Source: a virus. Taken from it: a stretch of 38,424 nucleotides of DNA. The stretch spans positions 1-38,424 of the IMG/VR virus record IMGVR_UViG_3300017971_000502. The stretch is one strand, 5' to 3'. Both the position numbers and the translations under genes were made by a program. Below the pieces are notes generated by a model. It searched no databases, was not told the origin of the DNA, and worked only from the letters and a program-made list of their open reading frames with translations. Positions 16,102 to 24,306 of the stretch are shown here, one piece after another. Each line of letters begins with the position of its first letter. Positions within the stretch are counted from its first letter, which is position 1.

Positions 16102-16868
16102 AAATTTTCATCAAACGGAGCCTCTCTTTCAAATGTTTTTCCACAAACACATTCAATGTTTATTTTTGTATCAACGGAGATATCTGTTTCTTCAAATTGC
16201 TCTTTTAACCAATCTGCATCATCTCCAAACAAGTCTTGAACAAAATCTAGTCGCTGTTTTGGCGATTGGCATCCTGAAATCCATGATAATCTAGATAATA
16301 TATTTATTGTCAATATCTGTTCTTCATCGCTTGGTTTTACTTTTGTTTTTTCTCTTGCTTTTGCTATGTTTTTTTCATCAACACCTTGTGCTAATTTAAA
16401 TTTGAAATCCACTTTTTCTATTGGAAAAGTTCTCTCGAATTCCATGTTTCCAGCACGTAAATGAGAATATGCTTCATCTGATAATCCGGAAACTTTCATA
16501 TCTGATAATTTAACTAATCTTGTTATTGTTCGTTCGCAAGCCGGACACGGAAGATCAAAAATATATTCATCACCATATCTTAGTTTTCTTGCTTCTGTCA
16601 TTATCAATAATCTGTCTCCGAGCAAAACTTGTTCCCAGTCAATGATTGTTCCAGAGTCAGATTGTTTGAATTTAAAACAATCACTTTCTTCGTATATTCC
16701 CAAATCAGTTGTTTCTACCCAGATTGATTGTAAAAATCTTGAAAGTGTTATTCCTTTTCTTGCCAATCTTGGGCTTCCCAAAATCTCATGATCCTTAATT
16801 TTCATTCGTCTAATGATTCCAGAAAGCCCACTTGGCAATATAACTTCTTTTTCTAATTCAAGTGTCAT
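16056..16868 (-). CDS. Tail assembly chaperone, zero-frame product (T4 gp26-like)
   Basis: 270 residues. The architecture recalls T4-type baseplate hub assembly chaperones: an N-terminal beta region with ILPSGLSGIIRRMK, then EQVLLGDRLLIMTEARKLRYG, and a zinc-ribbon-like pair CPAC (about 107-110) and CVCG (about 239-242) flanking a helical centre. It ends in Glu/Phe-rich residues at the frameshift site. AAGGAT precedes the ATG. It lies between the tube and tape measure genes, the normal place of G/GT-type chaperones. Most ribosomes should make this form; a minority would make the fusion. Confidence 0.75.
   Translation of the reverse strand: MTLELEKEVILPSGLSGIIRRMKIKDHEILGSPRLARKGITLSRFLQSIWVETTDLGIYEESDCFKFKQSDSGTIIDWEQVLLGDRLLIMTEARKLRYGDEYIFDLPCPACERTITRLVKLSDMKVSGLSDEAYSHLRAGNMEFERTFPIEKVDFKFKLAQGVDEKNIAKAREKTKVKPSDEEQILTINILSRLSWISGCQSPKQRLDFVQDLFGDDADWLKEQFEETDISVDTKINIECVCGKTFEREAPFDENFFSKKSVPTENILEI
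16101..16107 (-). promoter_or_regulatory. Programmed -1 frameshift site A_AAT_TTT
   Basis: Read on the - strand from 16107 down to 16101, the heptamer fits X_XXY_YYZ in the zero frame of the chaperone gene (GAA AAT TTT TTC). Slippage by one base moves reading into the 68-codon frame that ends at 15895. Further T residues follow the heptamer, which helps slippage. I see no strong downstream pseudoknot by eye. The zero-frame stop lies 42 bases downstream. Confidence 0.7.
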
Positions 16869-16915
16869 TTTTTTATCCTTATTTTGGCCTTGTCTTGGTC
16901 TTGTTTATTGTTTTT

Positions 16916-17401
16916 TTACCACGGTATCGGAGCATGACTTCCAGATATAACATGAAAATCATCAATGGCTAAAACAAGCTCTTCAACCTGTGCATTATCG
17001 GAGTCGTTATTCCATGCGCCGGCCGTAAATGATGTTGGCCATGCTCCTTTGACACGCCATCGAGCAGCGGTTGTTCCGTCTCTCCGCAGTGCAACGATAT
17101 CGAAATTTCTTTTTAGTCTTTGTGTTCTGACCCCAGCATTGGCGGAAACATTAGCACATAATTTTGCCCAAGTATAGAAACTTCTATCGCCTGTATAACC
17201 ACGCCGCAAAGTGACATCATCAAATGTCACACGACCAGGTTCTTGCACCGGAGACACACTTCCGCCTTGCCATGTTTGAATTTTTGATACATTTTGTTTC
17301 AATCCACTACATTCCATGAAATCAGTAACGGTAAAATCGTCTATTTCTACACGAAATGACCATTCATGAAGAAATTCAACTTCTTTTGATTGTAAGGGCA
17401 T
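16916..17401 (-). CDS. Tail tube protein (T4 gp19-like)
   Basis: 161 residues, the usual size of gp19-type tube proteins. Conserved features: HEWSFRVEIDDFTVTDFMECSGLK, then GGSVSPVQEPGRVTFDDVTLRRGYT, then RRDGTTAARWRVKGAWPTSF and a closing EELVLAIDDFHV strand. It forms the inner tube and pairs with the sheath encoded directly upstream; the two genes are two bases apart. AGGTGA lies before the ATG. Confidence 0.92.
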   Translation of the reverse strand: MPLQSKEVEFLHEWSFRVEIDDFTVTDFMECSGLKQNVSKIQTWQGGSVSPVQEPGRVTFDDVTLRRGYTGDRSFYTWAKLCANVSANAGVRTQRLKRNFDIVALRRDGTTAARWRVKGAWPTSFTAGAWNNDSDNAQVEELVLAIDDFHVISGSHAPIPW

Positions 17402-17403
17402 AT

Positions 17404-19635
17404 TTATTCACCTAATTCTTCAAGTAATTTTGAATTATCTTGATAAAATCCAACAACAATAAATTCAGCCGGTTTTTGTGTTGCCAATCCTATTCTACCA
17501 TTTAATTTAAATTGTCGTCTTTCCGACGGAGGATTGAGTGCTTCTGAAAAATCTACACGATAAGCAAGTTCAGGATTTTTTGATGCAAAAGCACCTAGTT
17601 TCATTTGTGTTTCTAAGAAAAACTCCGCTGATCGTTCAGTAAATTGAAGCAGTGCTTCATCAATGTTTCTGTGTCGCGCATATTCTAAAAGAAGTTTTAT
17701 TTGTTTTCTGATATAAATAACACCACGGCGTTCAGCAATAGTTGGAAAATTTCCGGTAATATCTAATGTATAAACACCATCTATATAAATCGCAAAACCT
17801 TCTTGTGTTGTAATTGGATTTATGTATTCTGGATAAACAACATCACGAACGGATTCTTTTTTGACTTGCTCAAATTCAAAACCACGGGCACCATCAATTC
17901 TACCAATAATTACACCAGCCGGTGGCTCATAAATTCCACCTGGTTTTGAATTATCAATTTTTGAATAAACACCAGCAACCGGACCGGATGGATAACAATA
18001 AATTTCTTCATCTTGTCCATAAATTGCTTTTGATGGATTTAAAACTTTTATCCGTGGCCAATACATTGCACCAAATTCAGACAAACCCTTAAGATTTGTT
18101 GTGCTTTTCATGTATGTAACCATTTGTGTGTAGCTATAATTTGCCGGACAATCAAGAATTGGAAAAATAGTTTCATCGCGATATGTTTCGCAATATTCAA
18201 CCATTCCTTCGTGAACATTTTGTGTTGCACGTCCTGGTGAAATCAAAATTGAAATATTATTTACATCATCAAATCCGTGAAATCCAGTTTCTCCGGAAGA
18301 TGACCCAACATAATCATTGTCATCTAACAATGTAAGGCCATCGTCTCCTGATGTCATTGTGTAGATTCCGTTAGCTGGTCTAATTGTATTGCCTTGATCA
18401 ACAAATGCTATTTCGTATGAACCAGTATTTTCTGCACCAACAACAGTTTCAACAAAATCATCATCTGTTGTTGTAATATTTTGAACATTTGGAAATGATT
18501 CAATTATTTTTCCGTCCGTATCTTTTACAATAACATTGAAATAATCATCTTCTCCATTTGTTGCATTTTCGATATTTACACGAAGATCATGAGCATATGT
18601 TCCGTCGTATTTTCCAAGCACTTGTAATGAATCAACAGATGCAGTTGATGAACCACTGTGTAAATCATTATCAAAACCAAACCCGGTTGCCGTTGAACCA
18701 GATTCAATTTGAACCGATGATCCGGCCCCGGTTGTTCCGGATGTTATTGTGATTTCTCCGGTACTTTCCTGTGTTACAACACAACCGGTTACTGGGTTTG
18801 TGACACCGGCTTCAATAAGCGATTCGGCTTCGGCAAATGTTACACGAGCAATATCACCAACGTTTCCGGTTCCAGCGGTACCAGCATCAACACTATGACC
18901 AATATCTGCCAACGCTGTTCCTGTTCCAGAAATGATTGCCATCAATGAATTTGTTCCGCGAGTATCTGATTCAAAATTAATTGTCGAACCGCCAACAACA
19001 ACAGCCCTGAAACCACGTGCTTGTTCGTTGATATCTTGAGCAACTAGCTCTATTGTTGTATGATCTCCGGTAAATGTTATTGTTTGATCTTCCGGATAAG
19101 CATCACTATTAAATACAATCGTATCGCCAGTTGATGCTGGCAATGATGTCGCTCCACCGGTCAATGTCGATGCAGTTGCATTGAATGTAATTGTATCCGG
19201 ACCACCGGCATCTTCATCAATATGTATTTCAAGTGTTTGCGCTGGTTCAAGCGCAAATGTTGCTTGTTCATTACCCGTAACTTCACCAGCCGATGCTGCC
19301 GTTGCAACGGACGGAATCATATAATTTGCCTGAACAGATGCTTTTGTTCCTTCATCCGATGGATCTGTGTAATGAACAAGACGTTTTATCCACATTTGTG
19401 ACCCGGGATCTTGCTTGTAAGTCATCCAAATATTTAATGAAACTTCAGAATCGGCATAATGACCACCAAAAATCTTAACAAACTCTTCCCATGAAGTAAT
19501 AAATGTTCTTTCAAGTGGTCCTTTTTTTGTTGGTCCAACAACCCCGATTACTGCCGTTGGTGATGCTGGTAATGACCGAAGTTTTGGTTCTTCTTCATAT
19601 GTTACTACTTTTGAAGCTAATAATTGTCTACCCAT
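17404..19635 (-). CDS. Tail sheath protein
   Basis: 743 residues, longer than the usual 400-500. The N-terminus SPTAVIGVVGPTKKGPLE and the C-terminal half (GIYEPPAGVIIGRIDGARG, INPITTQEGFAIYIDGVYTL, RGVIYIRKQIKLLLEYARHR) are typical contractile sheath. An insertion of roughly 200 residues (about 100-310) is Thr/Ser/Gly-rich. It contains two related beta domains of the GxITITSxTxGxxSxVxIxSG type, which probably decorate the outer tail surface. AAGGAAT precedes the ATG. Together with the tube it forms the contractile tail. Confidence 0.93.
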   Translation of the reverse strand: MGRQLLASKVVTYEEEPKLRSLPASPTAVIGVVGPTKKGPLERTFITSWEEFVKIFGGHYADSEVSLNIWMTYKQDPGSQMWIKRLVHYTDPSDEGTKASVQANYMIPSVATAASAGEVTGNEQATFALEPAQTLEIHIDEDAGGPDTITFNATASTLTGGATSLPASTGDTIVFNSDAYPEDQTITFTGDHTTIELVAQDINEQARGFRAVVVGGSTINFESDTRGTNSLMAIISGTGTALADIGHSVDAGTAGTGNVGDIARVTFAEAESLIEAGVTNPVTGCVVTQESTGEITITSGTTGAGSSVQIESGSTATGFGFDNDLHSGSSTASVDSLQVLGKYDGTYAHDLRVNIENATNGEDDYFNVIVKDTDGKIIESFPNVQNITTTDDDFVETVVGAENTGSYEIAFVDQGNTIRPANGIYTMTSGDDGLTLLDDNDYVGSSSGETGFHGFDDVNNISILISPGRATQNVHEGMVEYCETYRDETIFPILDCPANYSYTQMVTYMKSTTNLKGLSEFGAMYWPRIKVLNPSKAIYGQDEEIYCYPSGPVAGVYSKIDNSKPGGIYEPPAGVIIGRIDGARGFEFEQVKKESVRDVVYPEYINPITTQEGFAIYIDGVYTLDITGNFPTIAERRGVIYIRKQIKLLLEYARHRNIDEALLQFTERSAEFFLETQMKLGAFASKNPELAYRVDFSEALNPPSERRQFKLNGRIGLATQKPAEFIVVGFYQDNSKLLEELGE

Positions 19636-19707
19636 TTAAAAAATTCCTTATTCAAAACTTGATACATGGACATATCTCGGTCATTTTATTAAAAAAAGTA
19701 AATAACA

Positions 19708-20022
19708 TTACCTTTTTTTATTTTTGTTATCAGAAACAACCATAATTGTTTTATTTTTTATGGCTTTTTGTATTAAAACAACTTTTAATACAGCGTCTGA
19801 TAATTTTCCAGTTTTTCTTCCCCAAAAAACCGATATTGTTTTTGGGTATCTTCTATCGATTATTTTTATTGTTTTTTTTCCAGATCTATCTTTTAATACT
19901 TCTGATTTTTTGAATTTTTTCTTTATACAAACACATTTATTGCTATTGATACAAAATTCTTCATGTATTAACTCAAAATTTTGTACTCTTCTATCTCTAC
20001 CAATTCCTTTTAATCGTATCAT
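19708..20022 (-). CDS. Small basic hypothetical protein
   Basis: 104 residues, strongly Lys-rich, with Cys at two places (FCINSNKCVCIKKK). Not recognised. It starts directly after the stop of the upstream tail-terminator candidate, and AAGGA at the end of that gene serves as its binding site. Its base composition is more AT-rich than the sheath gene that follows, like the other cargo genes in the operon. A DNA-binding or RNA-binding role would fit the charge but is not shown. Confidence 0.6.
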   Translation of the reverse strand: MIRLKGIGRDRRVQNFELIHEEFCINSNKCVCIKKKFKKSEVLKDRSGKKTIKIIDRRYPKTISVFWGRKTGKLSDAVLKVVLIQKAIKNKTIMVVSDNKNKKR

Positions 20023-20991
20023 TTAGAATGATTCCTTATATGTATCAATTGTTATGTCTGGAGGATCATCAGTCATTGTTCCCCAATTAGAAACAACAAT
20101 TTCATCATCCCCAATAGGAACAGATGCAATACTGAATTGAAACTCAGCCATCATTATATCATCTGTATTTTCATTTCTTCTTCTATTTGGTGGTGAATTT
20201 AAAATAAGATCGTACCGAACAAGATCCCCCATGGGATTTTCTGTATCTTCTGGAATAACTATATACTTGTTATTCTTAAAAAAGATCACAATTTCTTGCA
20301 TTAAATTTAGTATTGAAAATTGATCACCATATCCAACGGTTATTTCGCCAGAAAAAATTACATTATAAACCTTTGGTGCGATATGTTTTGTGAATTCCAA
20401 AATATCAGTATCGCTTTCACTTTTCTTAGAAACTGTTCTTGATTTGTATTTTGTATCTTCAATTAGTTGAGGGCCAAAAATTGCTATTCCTGGTAACTCT
20501 GCTAATTCGACAACACCCAAGCCTGTTACTACATCACTGTCATAATCTAGTCCAGTATTTGACGCGATATTATTAATGACTTGTCGGCGCATTGTCATCA
20601 ATAATTCTCTAATTAAATTTGCTAATGTTCCGTTTGTACGCGCCATTGAATTGCGTTGATACTGAAAACCATCTGTTATCGTTATTTCTTCTTCGGGTGG
20701 TCCTAAATTTCTTAAAACAATATCAACATTTATTCCAGATTCTATTGTTGACGGATCTCCTCTAAATTCTGGTACTGTACATGTTAGTTCTGTTGTTGAC
20801 CACACCATTATATCAGCGACTTGCCGTCCATTTATTTCAATTTCCATGGACGGTTCCCATGTTCCGCCAACATATCCAGTTGCCGGTGGATCTTCTGGTA
20901 ATTGGAAATCATTTCCAATAATTTTGACTAGATACCTACCGGATGTATGTCCGGATGATGGTGTTATAGATGTAAAACTCGGTGCTGTCAC
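20023..20991 (-). CDS. Tail terminator candidate with TIG/IPT domain
   Basis: 322 residues. Residues 1-110 form an IPT/TIG Ig-like domain (SFTSITPSSGHTSGRYLVKIIGNDF ... TELTCTVPEF). The rest is an alpha/beta domain with ANLIRELLMTMRRQV and FFKNNKYIVIPED, whose position between the tail completion gene and the sheath suggests the terminator that caps the tail. The start is GTG at 20991: AGGA lies seven bases upstream, while the ATG two bases before it reads directly into a stop. TIG domains in phage proteins usually aid surface contact. Terminator function is inferred from gene order. Confidence 0.6.
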   Translation of the reverse strand: MTAPSFTSITPSSGHTSGRYLVKIIGNDFQLPEDPPATGYVGGTWEPSMEIEINGRQVADIMVWSTTELTCTVPEFRGDPSTIESGINVDIVLRNLGPPEEEITITDGFQYQRNSMARTNGTLANLIRELLMTMRRQVINNIASNTGLDYDSDVVTGLGVVELAELPGIAIFGPQLIEDTKYKSRTVSKKSESDTDILEFTKHIAPKVYNVIFSGEITVGYGDQFSILNLMQEIVIFFKNNKYIVIPEDTENPMGDLVRYDLILNSPPNRRRNENTDDIMMAEFQFSIASVPIGDDEIVVSNWGTMTDDPPDITIDTYKESF

Positions 20992-20995
20992 ATTA

Positions 20996-21607
20996 TTATC
21001 CTAGCACATTTGACATGAAATTATTATAAATATTCTGAAAAATTGCATCTTTTTCTGCTTCCAAAATGGGACCAGCAAAAGGTCTTTGTGGAATTCCTTT
21101 TGTAACAATTACACGTGTTGAACCCTTTAATGGTCGTATTTGTCCACCGGTTTTTATATGTAAAAACATAAAAAATTTTCTCATTTCAGAAGTAACTTTT
21201 ACAGAAATTGGTCCGTGTCCATATTCATGTATTGCAGCAATGCTTGCTGGTGGTAATTTACTATCACCTTTTACTGGTTCGTTACGATGTATACCAACAA
21301 AAACATCTGTATCATTTTCACGTGTTACTGACACGGAGTTTCGTAATGATCCGGTATCAAGCAACGGTTTTCGATCACCCTTTCCCAGTGCTCTATTCAC
21401 TAATTGTGTAAATACTGATAGTCGCTTCCACCTTACACCAGGAGGACCACCTTTATTGAATGCTTCAATCATTAATTTTCGTATTCTATGCGCTTCTTTT
21501 TCAAATGCTTTTCCGGATGCATTTTGAATTATTTGTTTATTGGCTAATCTACGAAAAATTCCATCTACCCTTAGCCAGTCACCTGTCATTTTTATGCTTG
21601 CAGTCAT
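20996..21607 (-). CDS. Tail completion / neck protein (gp10-gpS-like)
   Basis: 203 residues. The signature PLLDTGSLRNSVSV, then AAIHEYGHGPISV, then PQRPFAGPI is typical of HK97 gp10-like and P2 gpS-type virion morphogenesis proteins. These join head and tail or complete the tail end. It precedes the terminator candidate and sheath, the standard order. The Shine-Dalgarno site is weak (TTGGTTG region). Confidence 0.8.
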   Translation of the reverse strand: MTASIKMTGDWLRVDGIFRRLANKQIIQNASGKAFEKEAHRIRKLMIEAFNKGGPPGVRWKRLSVFTQLVNRALGKGDRKPLLDTGSLRNSVSVTRENDTDVFVGIHRNEPVKGDSKLPPASIAAIHEYGHGPISVKVTSEMRKFFMFLHIKTGGQIRPLKGSTRVIVTKGIPQRPFAGPILEAEKDAIFQNIYNNFMSNVLG

Positions 21608-21650
21608 TTATTATGCAACCAATGTGTACATTTTGGGTTGATTTGTCAAC

Positions 21651-22553
21651 TTATAAATTTTCCCTTACCAATACACCTGGTGATTTGACCTTGTCTTTCT
21701 TTTTTAATTTTTTCCATTTAAAAAAGTTATTCAATTCTTCTTGATTTTCTTTTAGATCTTCAAAAGCACAATGAATAACACCAAAAGCATCTTGCCAATT
21801 ATCATGTGTAAAATTTTCTTTTATATATGTTAGTAAATATATATAAATTTCATCTGTTTCATCTAAGTAATTTTCTTCTATGTATTCTTTTTCATTCATT
21901 TTTTTTACACCAACCTTATTATTTTTTTCTTTGTTTATTCTATCTTTTAAATATGTATTACAAACAATCTTTGACCAATTTTCCATTTTATCATAATTTA
22001 ATAAAATATCACTTATTTTACACCATTTAATTTTCATATTATCTTTTTCATTAACAACAACATTGTCATGTTCAAGTTCTAAATGAAAAAGTAACCCCAA
22101 ATGAACTCTACCAACATCATTGGATAAATCATTTATGATGCCACAAAATTTTGGTTCTTTTATTTGGTGTTGATTGATAATAATTTCTTCATTTAATTCT
22201 CTATTCATTCCTTTTATTATTGTATTTTTTGTATCAAAAGAAATTGCATCTGTTTTATTTATATGACCACCGATACCAAGCGATAATAAATCATGTAATC
22301 GTTTTTCAGTTTGCTTTTTTGTTCTATGAATTAAAAGAATCAAATCCTCGTATGTTACTATAACATATGGAATTATTTGTTTAAAGTTATTATTTGTTTC
22401 GATAAAATTCCTAGAAAACCATAGTTTATATTTATGTATTATATCACACAAAAAATTAAATGAAATATCTTCGTAAAATACTCCCTTTTTAATATAAAAA
22501 AAATTTACAACATTGTTTGGAATTGTAAGTACTTCTTCATCTTTTTTATTCAT
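21651..22553 (-). CDS. Nudix hydrolase with extra C-terminal domain
   Basis: 300 residues. The Nudix box is degenerate but clear: SLGIGGHIN at about 91-99, followed by the helix with RELNEE at 118-123. VIVTYEDLILLIHR before it and LGLLFHLELE after it complete the fold; the GIGGHIN form resembles predicted Nudix phosphoesterases. The C-terminal ~80 residues (from about 219) form a separate acidic, aromatic domain starting at an internal Met, so it could be a gene fusion. AAAGGAAC precedes the ATG. It is cargo: very AT-rich and without a single CCGG. It likely cleaves a nucleoside diphosphate derivative, substrate unknown. Confidence 0.7.
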   Translation of the reverse strand: MNKKDEEVLTIPNNVVNFFYIKKGVFYEDISFNFLCDIIHKYKLWFSRNFIETNNNFKQIIPYVIVTYEDLILLIHRTKKQTEKRLHDLLSLGIGGHINKTDAISFDTKNTIIKGMNRELNEEIIINQHQIKEPKFCGIINDLSNDVGRVHLGLLFHLELEHDNVVVNEKDNMKIKWCKISDILLNYDKMENWSKIVCNTYLKDRINKEKNNKVGVKKMNEKEYIEENYLDETDEIYIYLLTYIKENFTHDNWQDAFGVIHCAFEDLKENQEELNNFFKWKKLKKKDKVKSPGVLVRENL

Positions 22554-22565
22554 TTTTTTGTTCCT

Positions 22566-22850
22566 TTAATAATTGTTTCTAAAACTTATAGTAATTTCTC
22601 TGTCCGAGCAAATAACTTCTTTGTTAGAAAGTTCAGGATTTATAGCACCATTAATATGACGAAGATAAATACTAACAGCACAAATATTAACACCAGCATG
22701 TTTCACACAAAACACAATAAACTCATGCACTATCCAATAAACATTAGTACCAGGAGTTACATAAACACCGTTATTGCATTCGCTTAAAAATTTAGGACGT
22801 AATTCCTTGGAAGTTTTGTTTATTAAACCATTTACAACCAAACTACTCAT
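22566..22850 (-). CDS. Hypothetical protein, 94 aa
   Basis: Not recognised. It is a mixed alpha/beta small protein with four Cys and a central aromatic/hydrophobic stretch (NVYWIVHEFIVFCV). AAAGGATAAAAA directly before the ATG is the same binding-site context as at the starts 16868 and 31568. It lies between a methyltransferase and a Nudix gene in the AT-rich cargo block, so it may work with one of them. Confidence 0.6.
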   Translation of the reverse strand: MSSLVVNGLINKTSKELRPKFLSECNNGVYVTPGTNVYWIVHEFIVFCVKHAGVNICAVSIYLRHINGAINPELSNKEVICSDREITISFRNNY

Positions 22851-22873
22851 TTTTTATCCTTTGTATATTTTTA

Positions 22874-23800
22874 TTATATTCCTGGTTTCCATCCAGGTGC
22901 CAGAAAACAATCAAAAGCACCAACGCTATATAATTGTTGTATTATTTTATTTGGTTTTGTTGATGCAAGTTTTCTATAAAGAACTTCTGTTCTTTTTTTG
23001 TTTTTCGCAACTTGATTATTGCGAATACTAATACGTGAATTTTTTGAAAATTTTTCCCATGTTTCTGGTATACTACATCTATGATTTTTATAATGAGATA
23101 ATAAAAAAGATCCTTGTATATTATCTAAAGTATTAATTAATTCTTGAAACTGTTCTATTGTATATCCAGAATAATGACCTTGATCAGTATCGATATAAGG
23201 AGGATCACAATAAAAAAAAGTTTGAGGCGAATCCCATCTGTTTATTACATCAATTGCATCATTGCAATCAATATAAACCCCATTTAGTCTATCAATAATT
23301 TTTGGTAAATTTTTTATTTTATTATGAAATACTCTAGCATTATTTGATCCATATTTACCAAATGACCAGCCACCATGTTGTTCATGACCAAATGATTGAT
23401 TGATATTAATATAAAACCAAACAGCAATGTCTAAATCAGAACAATTTGGATATCCAGATTTATTCAATTCTTTTGATTTATCATGAATTTTTTGTGAAAA
23501 AGGAATATAATCAAGTCTATTAATAAATTCATTTTGAAGCATTGGATCAGAAGCAACTCTGTATAATGTAATCAACACTTCATTTGTATCATTTAATACT
23601 TCGCGATAATAATCAGTATTATTAATTTTTGGATATTGTTTTTTAAAAAATACGGCAGCACTTCCAGCAAATGGCTCAACATAAACTGTATGTTTTGGAA
23701 TATACTCACAAATCCAAGAAGCTATTCTTTGTTTTCCACCATAATAAGTAATCAATGGTGGCGTATTTTGATATCTTATGTATTTTGGTAAATCATTCAT
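22874..23800 (-). CDS. D12-class DNA N6-adenine methyltransferase
   Basis: 308 residues, full length. Motifs: ITYYGGKQRIA (17-27), VYVEPFAGSAAVFF (39-52, SAM-binding), DPPY at 199-202 (catalytic), and KRTEVLY near 269-275, all in the order of Dam/MethyltransfD12 enzymes. It transfers a methyl group from SAM to adenine in a short DNA target. The target cannot be read from the sequence. No restriction gene is next to it, so it is probably an orphan used for self-protection or gene timing. It sits between a likely head-closure gene and the neck gene, in an AT-rich cargo block with no CCGG. Confidence 0.9.
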   Translation of the reverse strand: MNDLPKYIRYQNTPPLITYYGGKQRIASWICEYIPKHTVYVEPFAGSAAVFFKKQYPKINNTDYYREVLNDTNEVLITLYRVASDPMLQNEFINRLDYIPFSQKIHDKSKELNKSGYPNCSDLDIAVWFYININQSFGHEQHGGWSFGKYGSNNARVFHNKIKNLPKIIDRLNGVYIDCNDAIDVINRWDSPQTFFYCDPPYIDTDQGHYSGYTIEQFQELINTLDNIQGSFLLSHYKNHRCSIPETWEKFSKNSRISIRNNQVAKNKKRTEVLYRKLASTKPNKIIQQLYSVGAFDCFLAPGWKPGI

Positions 23801-23805
23801 TCAAC

Positions 23806-24303
23806 TTATCCAATGACAGGTTTTTCTCCAAGCCTTACTGTTAATAAATTTCGTGTTGGCTGCACCATAAATATTCCAAACCCTTCATCTTTTGCTTCTG
23901 TAATGTACAAACCAGGAGGTGTTTTTATCTGCCAAACAAGATTATCATTAATATCATAAATTGAATTTAATCTATCACCAACATCAATTAATGCGCGGTT
24001 TGTATTTGGATCTAATAAGTCTAAATTTTCCAAATCTTCGTAATGAAAAGTCAATTCTATATCAGCATTTAAATTAATTCCAAGTTCATTTTTTTGTATT
24101 TGATCCATTATTCCTTGATCAATTTGACATGGAATTTTTATTGCTGCCATTTCGCGACGAACCGGTGTTCCAATACCATCACCATTGGAATCAGTCGGAA
24201 TAATTTGTCGAAAAACATCATCATATTCATTATTAGAATCAATTGCGGATGAATCTAATCTCATGATTTCTGCATAAAAAATTTGTATCAATCTTCCACG
24301 CAT
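23806..24303 (-). CDS. Probable head-closure (stopper) protein
   Basis: 165 residues. Beta-rich, with ADIELTFHYEDLENLDLLD, then GDRLNSIYDINDNLVWQIKTPPGLYI. No family is identified with certainty. Position directly after the gp6-like adaptor and in front of the neck gene (cargo genes aside) makes head closure the best guess. GGCGG lies before the ATG, three bases after the adaptor stop. Confidence 0.55.
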   Translation of the reverse strand: MRGRLIQIFYAEIMRLDSSAIDSNNEYDDVFRQIIPTDSNGDGIGTPVRREMAAIKIPCQIDQGIMDQIQKNELGINLNADIELTFHYEDLENLDLLDPNTNRALIDVGDRLNSIYDINDNLVWQIKTPPGLYITEAKDEGFGIFMVQPTRNLLTVRLGEKPVIG

Positions 24304-24306
24304 GAA

